From Streptomyces broussonetiae (GTDB lineage: Bacteria > Actinomycetota > Actinomycetes > Streptomycetales > Streptomycetaceae), in the NCBI RefSeq assembly GCF_009796285.1, contig NZ_CP047020.1, positions 4,960,001-5,024,000 of the forward strand: 64,000 nt of DNA, given 5' to 3'. Both the position numbers and the translations under genes were made by a program. The notes under the pieces were generated by a model. That model was given only the letters and a program-made list of their open reading frames with translations, had not been told where the DNA came from and did no database searches. Of this stretch, positions 7,738 to 17,057 are shown piece by piece. The stretch's first letter is position 1. Every line of letters starts with the position of its first letter.

Positions 7738-8846
7738 CCGCGCTGCGCCCGGAGCGCAAGACCGATGCCTCGTACGGGGATCAGTCGTACGAGGCCTCCG
7801 GTGCGCTCGGGCAGTGGGACGCGACGGGCGCCCGTGAGCCGCACGGGGCACAGGGGTCCTACAAGGAGCCGTACGAGGAGCCGTACGAGCCGTACGAGCC
7901 GTACCGGGATCCTCTCGACGACGAGACGATGGCGCTACGGGTCCCCGATCCGGCGGCGGGCCCGCAGAACGAGGCTGTAAGCGTCTCTGCGGGCTCTTCG
8001 GCCTCCTCCTCGCCCGAACCCGCGGCCGGCGGTCGTGCGGCCCGCAGAAAGGCCGCCAAGCGCCGTGGCGGCGGGCGGCACGGCGGGAACCGGGGGACCG
8101 CGCCCGCCGCGGCACCGGAAACCGGCCGGCCGCTGTCCCGGGTCGAGGCCCGCCGGCAGGCGCGGCTGCGCAAACCGTCTCCGGCCGTCGTTGCGAGCCG
8201 GGCCATCGGCGAGGTGTTCATCACCACCGGTGTGCTGATGCTGCTGTTCGTCACCTACCAGCTGTGGTGGACCAACGTCCGCGCCCATGCGCAGGCGGGC
8301 AGCGAGACGCACCAGCTGCAGGACGACTGGGCCAGCGGCAAGCGCAACCCGGGCGTCTTCGCGCCGGGGCAGGGCTTCGCCATCCTGCACATCCCCACGC
8401 TGGACGTGGTGGCGCCGATCGCGGAGGGCGTCAGCAACGCGAAGGTGCTCGACAAGGGCATGGTCGGGCACTACGGCGAGGCGCCGCTGAAGACGGCGAT
8501 GCCCGACGCCAGGACCGGCAACTTCGGTCTCGCGGCGCACCGCAACACCCATGGCGAACCGTTCCGGTACATCAACAGGCTCAAGCCCGGTGACGCGGTC
8601 GTGGTCGAGACGCAGGACACCTACTACGTGTACAAGGTGACGTCGACGCTTCCGGTGACCTCGCCGTCCAACACCAGCGTGCTGGACCCGGTTCCGAGGG
8701 GCTCCGGATTCACCGGGCCCGGCCGCTACATCACCCTCACCACCTGCACGCCGGAGTTCACCAGCAAGTACCGGTTGATCGTCTGGGGCAAGATGGTCCA
8801 GGAACGCCCGCGCAGCGAGGGCAAGCCGGACGCGCTCATCGAGTAG
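7734..8846 (+). CDS. srtE1: Class E sortase with long cytoplasmic N-terminus
   Basis: 370 residues from GTG 7734, coupled to trpG by GTGA. Residues 1-150 are a disordered, charged cytoplasmic extension with a tyrosine-rich EPYEEPYEPYEPY repeat and a basic patch (RAARRKAAKRRGGGRHGG). A membrane span (about 157-177) precedes the sortase domain with H269 (LAAHRNTHGEPF), C338 (TLTTCTPEF) and R347 (KYRLIVW). In S. coelicolor two adjacent class E sortases anchor the long chaplins needed for aerial hyphae; this and the next gene look like that pair. The symbol rests on order and likeness. Confidence 0.88.
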   Translation: MTALRPERKTDASYGDQSYEASGALGQWDATGAREPHGAQGSYKEPYEEPYEPYEPYRDPLDDETMALRVPDPAAGPQNEAVSVSAGSSASSSPEPAAGGRAARRKAAKRRGGGRHGGNRGTAPAAAPETGRPLSRVEARRQARLRKPSPAVVASRAIGEVFITTGVLMLLFVTYQLWWTNVRAHAQAGSETHQLQDDWASGKRNPGVFAPGQGFAILHIPTLDVVAPIAEGVSNAKVLDKGMVGHYGEAPLKTAMPDARTGNFGLAAHRNTHGEPFRYINRLKPGDAVVVETQDTYYVYKVTSTLPVTSPSNTSVLDPVPRGSGFTGPGRYITLTTCTPEFTSKYRLIVWGKMVQERPRSEGKPDALIE

Positions 8847-8875
8847 GGCTCATCACACAGGGGCAGAGGAAGACA

Positions 8876-9628
8876 GTGGCAGCGACCGCCGACGAGACCC
8901 AAACACACCCGGACGCGTCCGAGCCGGAGCCCGCCGAGCACCACCGGCGACCCGGGCGGATCGCGAAGGCGGTGAGCGTCTTCGGTGAACTCCTCATCAC
9001 GGCGGGCCTGTTGCTCGCTCTGTTCGTCGTCTACTCCCTGTGGTGGACGAACGTGATAGCGGACCGCAAGGCGGACAAACAGGCCGACAAGGTGCGTCAG
9101 CACTGGGCGCAGGAGAAGGATTCCGGGCCCGGCGCGCTGGACACCAAGGACGGCATCGGCTTCCTGCACGTGCCGGCGATGAAGAACGGCGAGGTGCTGG
9201 TCGAGAAGGGCACCGGCACGGACGTCCTCAACGACGGCGTGGCCGGCTACTACACCGACCCGGTCAAGGCCACACTCCCCATGACCGGCAAGGACGGAAA
9301 CTTCACCCTCGCCGCCCACCGCGACGGCCACGGCGCGAAGTTCCACAACATCGACAAGATCGGGAAGGGCGACCCGATCGTCTTCGAGACACGGGACGAC
9401 TGGTACGTCTACAAGGTCTACTCGATCCTCCCCGAGACCTCGAAGTACAACGTCAAGGTCCTCACTCAGGTCCCCAAGGAGTCCGGCACGACCAAGCCGG
9501 GCCACTACATCACGCTGACGACGTGCACGCCCGTCTACACCTCGGAGTACCGCTACGTCGTGTGGGGCGAGCTGGTCCGGGTGGAGAAGGTGGACGGCAA
9601 GCGGACACCGCCGGCGGAGCTGCGCTGA
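8876..9628 (+). CDS. srtE2: Class E sortase (third of three)
   Basis: 250 residues from GTG 8876. A short polar N-terminus, one span (about 36-56), then the sortase domain with H148 (LAAHRDGHGAKF), C217 (TLTTCTPVYTSEY) and R226. It differs from srtE1 mainly in lacking the long N-terminal extension, and probably acts on the same LAxTG-type substrates with partial redundancy. The gap to srtE1 is 29 bases and a long perfect hairpin follows, closing the operon that began with the DUF881 gene. Confidence 0.88.
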   Translation: MAATADETQTHPDASEPEPAEHHRRPGRIAKAVSVFGELLITAGLLLALFVVYSLWWTNVIADRKADKQADKVRQHWAQEKDSGPGALDTKDGIGFLHVPAMKNGEVLVEKGTGTDVLNDGVAGYYTDPVKATLPMTGKDGNFTLAAHRDGHGAKFHNIDKIGKGDPIVFETRDDWYVYKVYSILPETSKYNVKVLTQVPKESGTTKPGHYITLTTCTPVYTSEYRYVVWGELVRVEKVDGKRTPPAELR

Positions 9629-9634
9629 AGCCGT

Positions 9635-9680
9635 ACGGCACAGGCCCCGGAGCGCACGCGCGCTCCGGGGCCTGTGCCGT
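9635..9680. terminator. Bidirectional terminator between srtE2 and pknB
   Basis: Arms 9635-9654 and 9661-9680 pair perfectly over 20 bp around a six-base loop. It separates two convergent operons. Confidence 0.88.
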
Positions 9681-9698
9681 TGGGGCCGGGCTTCGGCG

Positions 9699-11699
9699 TC
9701 AGCCGTTGTTGCCGCCGAAGAGGCCGCCGCCGTTGTTGCCGTTTCCGCCGATGTCCATGGTGGTCAGGACGATCGTGGTGCTGCTCGGATTGGCCTGGCT
9801 GCCCGCCGGCGGGGTCTGGGTGATGACCCGTGCCTTGTCGTCGGTCGGACCGCTGACCTGGATCTGCGTGTAGCCGGCCTGCTGCAGGGTCTGCTGGGCC
9901 TGCTTCAGGGTCTGGGTGACGACGTTCGGCACCTGGCCCTGCGTCTGGCCGCCGCCCTGGAACTTGCCGACGTTGATCACCACGTTGGTGTTCTTGACGA
10001 CCGAATCGCCGGCCTGCGGGTTGGTCGAGATGACCTTGCCGTCCTGCGTCTGGTCGGTCGTCGGGCTGTCGTTGCAGCTCGGCGACAGACCCAGCTGGGT
10101 CAGTTCGCTCTTCGCGTCGTCACAGGACTTGCCGACGAGGTCGCCGGGGATGGTCACCTTCTCCTCCGCCTTGGCGACGGTGAGGGTGATCGTGGAGCCC
10201 TTCTGGACCTCCGCGCCGAGCTTGGGGTCCTGGTTCAGGACGGTGCCCGCCTGCTCCGAGGAGACCTCGTCCTTGCGTACGACCTTGAACTGGTACTGGT
10301 CGCCCTCCAGCGTCGCCTTGGCGTCCTCGTAGCTCTGGCCGAGGACACTGGGCACCGCCACCTTGGGCGCGCCCGTCGACACCACCAGGGTGATCGTGTC
10401 GCCCTTCTTCACCTGCGAGCCCGCCGCCGGGTCCTGGGAGCAGACCGTGCCCTTGGGCTCGTTCGCACAGGGCTTGCGGGTGGGCGCGGCCAGCTTGAGG
10501 TCGGAGTTCACCGCCATCTTCTGGGCGTCGGCGTAGGTGTGATCGACGAAGTTCGGGGCGTCGAAGGACTGGTTCCCGCTGTTCCCGCTGAACGCCCACT
10601 TGCCGATCAGGATCGCGCCGATCAGGACCAGCACGCCCGCGACCACCAGGAGGATCGTGGAGGTGTTGGACTTCTTCTGCCCCCGCCCCCGGCGGTCGGG
10701 GCGCTCGTCGTAGCCGTAGCCGCCGTCGTCCGGGTTCATCGGCGGAAGCATGGTGGTCGCCGCCGCGCCGCCCGGCTCCGCCCGCAGCGCGGTCGTCGCC
10801 TGGTCGTCGGCGTAGCCGCCGTAGCCGACCGCGCCCAGGGCTGCCGTCGCGCCGACCGGCTGGCCGTCCAGGCAGGCCTCGATGTCGGCGCGCATCTCGT
10901 CGGCCGACTGGTAGCGATAGTTCGGGTCCTTGACCAGCGCCTTCAGGACGATCGCGTCCATCTCGGGCGTGATCTCCGGGTCGAAGACCGACGGGGACTG
11001 GGGCTCCTCGCGCACATGCTGGTAGGCCACGGCCACCGGCGAGTCACCGACGAACGGCGGGCGGACCGTGAGCAGCTCGTAGAGCAGGCAGCCGGTCGAG
11101 TACAGGTCCGAGCGGGCGTCCACCTGCTCGCCCTTCGCCTGCTCCGGCGAGAGGTACTGGGCCGTACCGATGACCGCCGCCGTCTGCGTCATCGTCATCC
11201 CGGCGTCGCCCATGGCGCGGGCGATGCCGAAGTCCATCACCTTGACCTGGCCGTTGCGCGTCAGCATGACGTTGGCCGGCTTGATGTCACGGTGGACGAT
11301 GCCGTTGCGGTGGGCGTACTCCAGGCCCTGCAGGATGCCGATGGTCATCTCCATCGCGCGTTCCGGCAGCAGCTTGCGGCCGCTGTGCAGAAGCTCACGG
11401 AGCGTGGAGCCGTCGACGTACTCCATCACGATGTACGGGATCGAGACCCCGTCGATGTAGTCCTCGCCCGTGTCGTAGACCGCGACGATCGCGGGATGGT
11501 TGAGCGAGGCGGCCGACTGGGCCTCCCGGCGGAACCGGGCCTGGAAGGACGGATCACGCGCGAGATCCGCGCGCAGCGTCTTCACCGCCACGGTGCGGCC
11601 GAGCCGGGTGTCATGCGCGAGGTAGACCTCCGCCATGCCACCACGGCCGAGCACCTGGCCCAGCTCGTACCGGCCGCCGAGGCGACGCGGCTCTTCCAT
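9699..11699 (-). CDS. pknB: PASTA-domain serine/threonine kinase PknB
   Basis: 666 residues. A membrane kinase that senses muropeptides or lipid II through outside PASTA repeats and phosphorylates wall-synthesis and division proteins. The kinase domain (11-275) has loop GRGGMAEVY, K40, HRDIKPANV with D138, and DFG at 156-158. An activation loop with T169/T171/T173 (TMTQTAAVIGTAQYLSPEQ) follows. One membrane span lies at 347-367. Four PASTA repeats fill about 378-650, followed by a Gly/Asn-rich tail. It is the last gene of the fhaA-fhaB-PP2C-rodA-pbpA-pknB cluster; a 193-base gap before it may hold an extra promoter. Confidence 0.96.
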   Translation of the reverse strand: MEEPRRLGGRYELGQVLGRGGMAEVYLAHDTRLGRTVAVKTLRADLARDPSFQARFRREAQSAASLNHPAIVAVYDTGEDYIDGVSIPYIVMEYVDGSTLRELLHSGRKLLPERAMEMTIGILQGLEYAHRNGIVHRDIKPANVMLTRNGQVKVMDFGIARAMGDAGMTMTQTAAVIGTAQYLSPEQAKGEQVDARSDLYSTGCLLYELLTVRPPFVGDSPVAVAYQHVREEPQSPSVFDPEITPEMDAIVLKALVKDPNYRYQSADEMRADIEACLDGQPVGATAALGAVGYGGYADDQATTALRAEPGGAAATTMLPPMNPDDGGYGYDERPDRRGRGQKKSNTSTILLVVAGVLVLIGAILIGKWAFSGNSGNQSFDAPNFVDHTYADAQKMAVNSDLKLAAPTRKPCANEPKGTVCSQDPAAGSQVKKGDTITLVVSTGAPKVAVPSVLGQSYEDAKATLEGDQYQFKVVRKDEVSSEQAGTVLNQDPKLGAEVQKGSTITLTVAKAEEKVTIPGDLVGKSCDDAKSELTQLGLSPSCNDSPTTDQTQDGKVISTNPQAGDSVVKNTNVVINVGKFQGGGQTQGQVPNVVTQTLKQAQQTLQQAGYTQIQVSGPTDDKARVITQTPPAGSQANPSSTTIVLTTMDIGGNGNNGGGLFGGNNG

Positions 11700-11892
11700 A
11701 GCTACCTACCAGCCCTCTCCGTCGGTCCCGGCCGCACACCGTCGTGCGCTGCCGGAGGCTGCTTCCGGGCCTACCGTACCCGGCTCGCTTTGTATGACCT
11801 GGCCAAGCCCGGAACCCGATACAGGACCGGTATCGCAACGTGCAACGATGTGAAGATGGCGTGACGGGCGTCACTCCCTGAGGGGGTCGAGG

Positions 11893-13371
11893 TCACTTCT
11901 TGGAGTTGATGACCGCCTGCATGACGCTCTTCGCGATCGGCGCGGCCAGACCGCCACCGGAGATGTCGTCGCGGTTGGCGCTCCCGTCCTCGATGACCAC
12001 GGCCACCGCCACCGGCGAGCTGCCGTCGGGCATCTTGGCGAAGGAGATGAACCACGCGTAGGGGTTCGCGCTGTTCGCCACGCCGTGCTGGGCGGTACCG
12101 GTCTTGCCGCCGACGGTGATGCCGCCGATCTTCGCGTTCGTACCGGTGCCCTTCTCGACCACCGTCTGCATCATCGACTGCAGGACCTGCGCGTTCTGCG
12201 AGGACAGCGGCCGGCTCAGCTCCTCCGGCTGGGTCTGCGAGACCGTGTCGAGGTTGGACGACTGGAGCTTGTCCACCATGTACGGCTTCATCAGCTTGCC
12301 GTCGTTGGCGACCGCCGAGGCGACCATGGCCATCTGCAGCGGGGTCGCGGCGGTGTTGAACTGGCCGATGGAGGACAGCGCGGTCTGCGACGAGTTCATG
12401 TTGTCGGAGAACACCGACGGATAGGCGCGCACGGGCGTGTCCTGCGGGGAGTCGAAGCCGAACTTCTTCGCCTCCGCCAGCATCTTGGCGTTGCCGAGGT
12501 CGGCACCGATCTTGCCGAAGACCGAGTTGCAGGAGTACTGCAGGGCGGCCCGCAAGGTGGCGTTCTTGCAGGGGATGTTGCCCTCGTTCTTGAGCGGGGT
12601 CGTGGTGCCCGGCATGATCCACGGCAACGGCGAGTTCGTCGGGGTGTCCGCCGACGTGTACAGCCCGTTCTCCAGCGCGGCCGCCGCGGTGACCACCTTG
12701 AACGTGGAGCCCGGCGGGTAGGTCTCGCGCAGCGCCCGGTTCAGCATCGGCTCGGCCGGGTCGTTCTTCTTCTGGAGCTTGTTCCAGTTCTGGGTGTCCG
12801 AGCCGAGGGAGTTGCCCGCGAAGGACGAGGGGTCGTACGACGGGTACGAGGCCAGCGCCAGGATCTTGCCGGTGGACGGCTCCAGCGCGACCACCGCGCC
12901 CTTGCCGCCCTGCGACTTGAGGCCGTCGAACGCCGCCTTCTGCGCAGCCGTGTTCAGCGTGGTGACGACGTTGCCGCCCTGCTTCTGCTTGCCCGTGATC
13001 ATGTCGAGGGTGTTGCGGAAGAAGAGCCGGTCGTCCGTGCCGCTGAGGATGCCGTCGTCGATGTTCTCCAGCTGCGTGCTGCCGAAGGCCTGCGAGGAGT
13101 AGCCGGTGACGGGGGCCCACATGGACCCGTCCTTGTAGGTGCGCTTGTACTTGAAGTCGCCGTTCTTGGCCTCGACGGAGCCGGTTATCGGGTTGCCGTC
13201 GACGATGATGTCGCCGCGCGGCGAGGCGTACCGCTCGATGAGCACCCGGCGGTTCTCCGGGGCCGTGCGCAGCGAGTCGGCCTTGACGTACTGGAGCCAG
13301 TTGTCGCGAAGCAGCAGGGCCAGCATGAGGAGGCCGCAGAAGATCGCGATCCGGCGCAGGGGCTTGTTCAT
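11893..13371 (-). CDS. pbpA: Class B penicillin-binding protein PbpA
   Basis: 492 residues. A monofunctional DD-transpeptidase that cross-links peptidoglycan outside the membrane. An N-terminal anchor (about 7-24) leads to the dimerisation domain (ASPRGDI at 49-55) and the transpeptidase domain with all three motifs: S222-T-F-K225, S280-C-N282 and K423-T-G-T426. Its ATG overlaps the rodA stop by four bases, so it is translated together with its glycosyltransferase partner RodA. Orthologues in mycobacteria are PknB targets. The length is usual. Confidence 0.96.
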   Translation of the reverse strand: MNKPLRRIAIFCGLLMLALLLRDNWLQYVKADSLRTAPENRRVLIERYASPRGDIIVDGNPITGSVEAKNGDFKYKRTYKDGSMWAPVTGYSSQAFGSTQLENIDDGILSGTDDRLFFRNTLDMITGKQKQGGNVVTTLNTAAQKAAFDGLKSQGGKGAVVALEPSTGKILALASYPSYDPSSFAGNSLGSDTQNWNKLQKKNDPAEPMLNRALRETYPPGSTFKVVTAAAALENGLYTSADTPTNSPLPWIMPGTTTPLKNEGNIPCKNATLRAALQYSCNSVFGKIGADLGNAKMLAEAKKFGFDSPQDTPVRAYPSVFSDNMNSSQTALSSIGQFNTAATPLQMAMVASAVANDGKLMKPYMVDKLQSSNLDTVSQTQPEELSRPLSSQNAQVLQSMMQTVVEKGTGTNAKIGGITVGGKTGTAQHGVANSANPYAWFISFAKMPDGSSPVAVAVVIEDGSANRDDISGGGLAAPIAKSVMQAVINSKK

Positions 13372-14807
13372 GACGGGCGGACCACCTGGGTCATCTCGGC
13401 GTCGGGGTTGGCGGCGGGGGCGGGCGCCGGGCGGCGGGCGGTGTCGCTGATCCGGATCAGGATGCCGATCAGCGCCCAGTTCGCGATCACGGAGGAACCG
13501 CCGTAGGCAAGGAACGGCATGGTCATACCGGTCAGCGGGATGAGACCCATCACACCGCCGGCCACGACGAACACCTGCAGCGCGAAGGCACCGGACAGGC
13601 CGACGGCCAGCAGCTTGCCGAACGGGTCACGGGCGGCGAGCGCGGTGCGCACACCGCGCTCGGCGATCAGGCCGTAGATCAGCAGGATCGCCATGAGGCC
13701 GGCCAGGCCCAGCTCCTCGCCGAAGGTGGCGAGGATGAAGTCGGAGTTGGCGGCGAACCGGATCAGCTCGGAGTGGCCCTGGCCCCAGCCGGTGCCGAGG
13801 GTGCCGCCGGAGCCGAACGCCCACAGCGCCTGCATGGCCTGCTCGGAGTGGCCGCCGACGCCCTGGCGGCTGAGCTTGAACTCCTTCATCGGGTTCATCC
13901 AGGCCTGCACACGCTGCTGCACGTGCGGCTCGATGCTCGCCACACCGACGGCACCGACCGCGGACATCAGCAGACCGAAGACGATCCAGCTGGTCCGCTC
14001 GGTGGCGACGTACAGCATGATCACGAACATGCCGAAGAACAGCAGCGACGTACCGAGGTCCGTCTCGAAGACCAGGATGAGGACCGACATCGCCCAGACG
14101 ACCAGGATCGGGCCGAGGTCACGGCCGCGCGGCAGGTACAGGCCCATGAAACGGCGACTGGCCAGGGCCAGCGCGTCCCGCTTCACCATCAGATAACCGG
14201 CGAAGAACACCGCCAGCACGATCTTGGCGAACTCGCCGGGCTGGATGGAGAAACTGCCGACGTGGATCCAGATCTTCGCACCGTAGACGTTCAGGCCGAG
14301 GCCCGGCACGAGCGGCAGGAGCAGCAGGACCAGCGCGCCGACCATGGAGATGTAGGTGTAGCGCTGGAGCGTGCGGTGGTCCTTGAGGAAGACCAGCACC
14401 ACGACGAAGAGCGCGATACCCATCGCCGTGTACAGCAGCTGGTTGGTCGCCTTGCCGCCCGCGACATGGATCTGCTGGAGCAGCTTGGACTGGTCCAGAC
14501 GCCAGATGCAGACCAGGCCGAGCCCGTTGAGCAGGGTGGCCAGCGGCAGCAGCAGCGGATCGGCGTACGGCGCGAACTTACGCACCACGAGATGGGCCAC
14601 ACCGGCCAGCAGGCCCAGGCCGAGCCCGTAGCTCAGCAGACCGGCCGGCACCTTGTCGTCGATGGCCAGGCCCACGTTGGCGTAGGCGAACACCGGAATG
14701 ACCACGGCGAAGACCAACAGGGCCAGTTCGGTGTTGCGGCGGCTGGGCGCGCCGATCGCACCGATCGTGGACGTGTGATGCGTAGGCGAATTACTCGTAC
14801 TGCTCAT
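13368..14807 (-). CDS. rodA: FtsW/RodA/SpoVE family peptidoglycan polymerase
   Basis: 479 residues with about eleven membrane spans from residue 26. SEDS proteins polymerise glycan strands from lipid II together with a class B PBP. Family landmarks are KIWIHVGSFSIQPGEFAKI, the FETDLGTSLLFFG segment with its key Asp, GWGQGHSELIRFAANSDFILATFGEELG (split here at natural turns) and the C-terminal LPFLAYGGSSV-like motif seen as MPFLAYGGSS. A polar tail holds RRPAPAPAANPDAEMTQVV. The ATG at 14807 is 27 bases after the PP2C gene and no strong ribosome site is visible. Confidence 0.94.
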   Translation of the reverse strand: MSSTSNSPTHHTSTIGAIGAPSRRNTELALLVFAVVIPVFAYANVGLAIDDKVPAGLLSYGLGLGLLAGVAHLVVRKFAPYADPLLLPLATLLNGLGLVCIWRLDQSKLLQQIHVAGGKATNQLLYTAMGIALFVVVLVFLKDHRTLQRYTYISMVGALVLLLLPLVPGLGLNVYGAKIWIHVGSFSIQPGEFAKIVLAVFFAGYLMVKRDALALASRRFMGLYLPRGRDLGPILVVWAMSVLILVFETDLGTSLLFFGMFVIMLYVATERTSWIVFGLLMSAVGAVGVASIEPHVQQRVQAWMNPMKEFKLSRQGVGGHSEQAMQALWAFGSGGTLGTGWGQGHSELIRFAANSDFILATFGEELGLAGLMAILLIYGLIAERGVRTALAARDPFGKLLAVGLSGAFALQVFVVAGGVMGLIPLTGMTMPFLAYGGSSVIANWALIGILIRISDTARRPAPAPAANPDAEMTQVVRPS

Positions 14808-14834
14808 CGTGTGACAGGGCCTCTCGCGGCGGGG

Positions 14835-16376
14835 CTACTGCTTGCCGCACTGATCGACGACCTTCTGCTCATCCTCGGAGAGGCTCGGGCCGGGGTTGGG
14901 ACTGGCGGTCGCGGACGGGGACTTCGAGGAGTGCGGGGAGGTCCCGGACGTCGACGGGTTCGGCGTCGGTGATGCCTTGGACGTGAAGGCGCTGGGAGTG
15001 GTTCCCGTGGTGCCCGAGGCCTTGATCCGGTCCTTGGTGTTCTTCTCGTTCGTGCTCTGCGCGGCCGCCCGCTCCGCCTGCTTGCGGCACGCGGAGGCCT
15101 GCACCGACAGCGTCTGGATCTTCGCCTCGGCCTGCGCCAGACCACCCGCCGCGATCGTGTTCTCGACCTGCTTCTGCTGGTACGGCGGCAGGTACTTGAG
15201 TTCGATCTCGGGGTGGTCCTTCTCCACCTTCGACAGCGACACCCAGGCCAGGTCCTGGCTGATCCCGCGGTACAGCGCCACGTGCTCGCCCTGGGCGCCC
15301 ACGTAGAACTGCGTCTGCGTCCACTGGTAGCCGCCGTACAGGCCGCCACCGATCACGGCGAGGGCGAGGGCGCCGTAGAGGGACCTCTTGAGCCACCTGC
15401 GCCCGCGCGGCTTGGTGAAGTCGTCGTCGGTGTAGTCGCCGAAGCTGCCCTCAGGGACGTATCCGGTCGTGTCGCCGGAACCGGGCGGGCCGAACTCGCC
15501 GCCGCCGTGCCCGTGACCCTGGCGGCCCAGGTGGGAGGCGCGGCCGGCCGGGGTCTGCATGATGCCGTTGTCGTGCAGGTGGTGCTGGTTCTCGGCGACG
15601 GCACCGACCACGACCGGCTGGTCGGACAGCTGCCCGGCCATGGTGTCACCGGTGTCCAGGTCGAGTACGTCCGCGATGATGACCGTGATGTTGTCGGGGC
15701 CGCCGCCGCGCAGCGCGAGCTGGATCAGCTCCTGCACGGTCTCCTGCGGGCCCTGGTAGCTGGCGAGGGTCTCCTCCAGCGTCTGGTGGGAAACGACACC
15801 GGACAGACCGTCCGAGCAGATCAGATAGCGGTCGCCGGCGCGCACCTCGCGGATCGACAGGTCCGGCTCGACGTGCTCGGCACTGCCGAGGGCGCGCATC
15901 AGCAGCGAGCGCTGGGGATGCGTGGTGGCTTCCTCTTCTGTGATCCGGCCCTCGTCCACGAGCCGCTGCACCCACGTGTGGTCCTGGGTGATCTGCGTGA
16001 GCACTCCGTCACGCAGCAGATAGGCGCGCGAGTCGCCCACGTGCACGAGCCCGAGCCGCTGCCCGGTCCACAGCAGCGCGGTCAGGGTCGTACCCATGCC
16101 CTCGAGCTGGGGGTCCTCCTCGACCATGGCGCGCAGCTGGTCGTTGGCGCGCTGCACGGCGACGCCGAGGGAGGTGAGGATGTCGGAGCCGGGCACGTCG
16201 TCGTCGAGCGTGACCAGGGTGGAGATGACCTCCGAGGAGGCGACCTCACCGGCCGCCTGGCCGCCCATGCCGTCGGCGATCGCGAGCAGCCGCGGACCGG
16301 CGTAACCGGAGTCCTCGTTGCCCTCCCGGATCATGCCCTTGTGCGATCCGGCGGCAAAGCGCAGTGACAGACTCAT
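14835..16376 (-). CDS. pstP: PP2C-family protein phosphatase, membrane anchored
   Basis: 513 residues from ATG 16376 (GAGGTGGGC upstream). A GTG at 16433 would add 19 residues without family likeness. It is a metal-dependent Ser/Thr phosphatase that reverses PknB-type phosphorylation. The catalytic domain (about 5-240) shows REGNEDSG, ADGMGG with D35, HVGDSRAYLLR, ICSDGLSG with D189 and GGGPDNITVI with D228. A linker is followed by one span (331-351). The outer tail of 160 residues is Ser/Thr/Pro-rich. It belongs to the pknB cluster, as in mycobacteria. Confidence 0.94.
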   Translation of the reverse strand: MSLSLRFAAGSHKGMIREGNEDSGYAGPRLLAIADGMGGQAAGEVASSEVISTLVTLDDDVPGSDILTSLGVAVQRANDQLRAMVEEDPQLEGMGTTLTALLWTGQRLGLVHVGDSRAYLLRDGVLTQITQDHTWVQRLVDEGRITEEEATTHPQRSLLMRALGSAEHVEPDLSIREVRAGDRYLICSDGLSGVVSHQTLEETLASYQGPQETVQELIQLALRGGGPDNITVIIADVLDLDTGDTMAGQLSDQPVVVGAVAENQHHLHDNGIMQTPAGRASHLGRQGHGHGGGEFGPPGSGDTTGYVPEGSFGDYTDDDFTKPRGRRWLKRSLYGALALAVIGGGLYGGYQWTQTQFYVGAQGEHVALYRGISQDLAWVSLSKVEKDHPEIELKYLPPYQQKQVENTIAAGGLAQAEAKIQTLSVQASACRKQAERAAAQSTNEKNTKDRIKASGTTGTTPSAFTSKASPTPNPSTSGTSPHSSKSPSATASPNPGPSLSEDEQKVVDQCGKQ

Positions 16377-16516
16377 GCCCACCTCGCCCGTCGGTTCCGG
16401 GTACAGCCGGTCGTGTCGAGCCACACTGCCCACCCTCCGGTCGGGAGCGCGCCGGCGGCCGGATGGCGGCCTGCCGCTGCGTGCTCGCTCCGCTCGCGCT
16501 CACTCATGATGTAGCA

Positions 16517-17047
16517 CTACTTCCGCAGCTCGATGACGGTCTTGCCGATGCGGATCGGTGCGCCCAGCGGGATCGGTGTGGGGGTCGTCAGCCGGGACCG
16601 GTCCAGGTACGTGCCGTTGGTGGAGCCCAGGTCCTCGACGATCCACTGGCCGTCGCGGTCCGGGTAGATCCTGGCATGCCGGCTGGAGGCGTAGTCGTCG
16701 TCCAGCACGATCGTGGAGTCGTGCGCCCGGCCCAGTGTGATCGTCTGGCCCTGCAGGGCGACGGTGGTGCCGGTCAGTGTGCCTTCCGTCACGACCAGCT
16801 TGGAGGGGGCGTTGCGCCCGCGTCGGCCGCCGCTCTGCTGCCCACGCTGCTGGGCGCGCTGCGGCGGGGGTGCGGCGGCCTGCTGCCGGGGGGCCTGCTG
16901 CTGGCGCCCGGCCTCCCTACGCGATCCGCGCTGGGTGACACGCGTACCGAACAGGTCGCTCCGGATGACCTGCACGGCCACGATCACGAACAGCCACAGT
17001 ACGGCCAGGAAACCCAGCCGCATGACCGTGAGGGTCAGCTCTGACAT
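16517..17047 (-). CDS. fhaB: FHA-domain membrane protein FhaB
   Basis: 176 residues from ATG 17047. One N-terminal span (about 8-28) is followed by a Gln/Arg-rich linker (45-80). The forkhead-associated domain (about 85-170) has the phosphothreonine-reading residues in GRAHDSTIV, SSRHARI and DLGSTNGTYLD. FHA domains dock proteins phosphorylated by Ser/Thr kinases; the mycobacterial orthologue (FipA) links PknB to division. It starts 10 bases after fhaA and is followed by a 140-base gap before the phosphatase gene. Confidence 0.93.
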   Translation of the reverse strand: MSELTLTVMRLGFLAVLWLFVIVAVQVIRSDLFGTRVTQRGSRREAGRQQQAPRQQAAAPPPQRAQQRGQQSGGRRGRNAPSKLVVTEGTLTGTTVALQGQTITLGRAHDSTIVLDDDYASSRHARIYPDRDGQWIVEDLGSTNGTYLDRSRLTTPTPIPLGAPIRIGKTVIELRK

Positions 17048-17057
17048 TGCCCCCGCT

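Noticed and set aside
10539..11864. Long plus-strand frame opposite pknB
   Set aside because: Antisense to a conserved kinase; codon-position GC bias explains the open frame.
15961..16040. CACGTG words as extra parS sites
   Set aside because: Several CACGTG hexamers occur in coding regions (for example near 15971, 23861 and 58743) but lack the GTTT/AAAC flanks.
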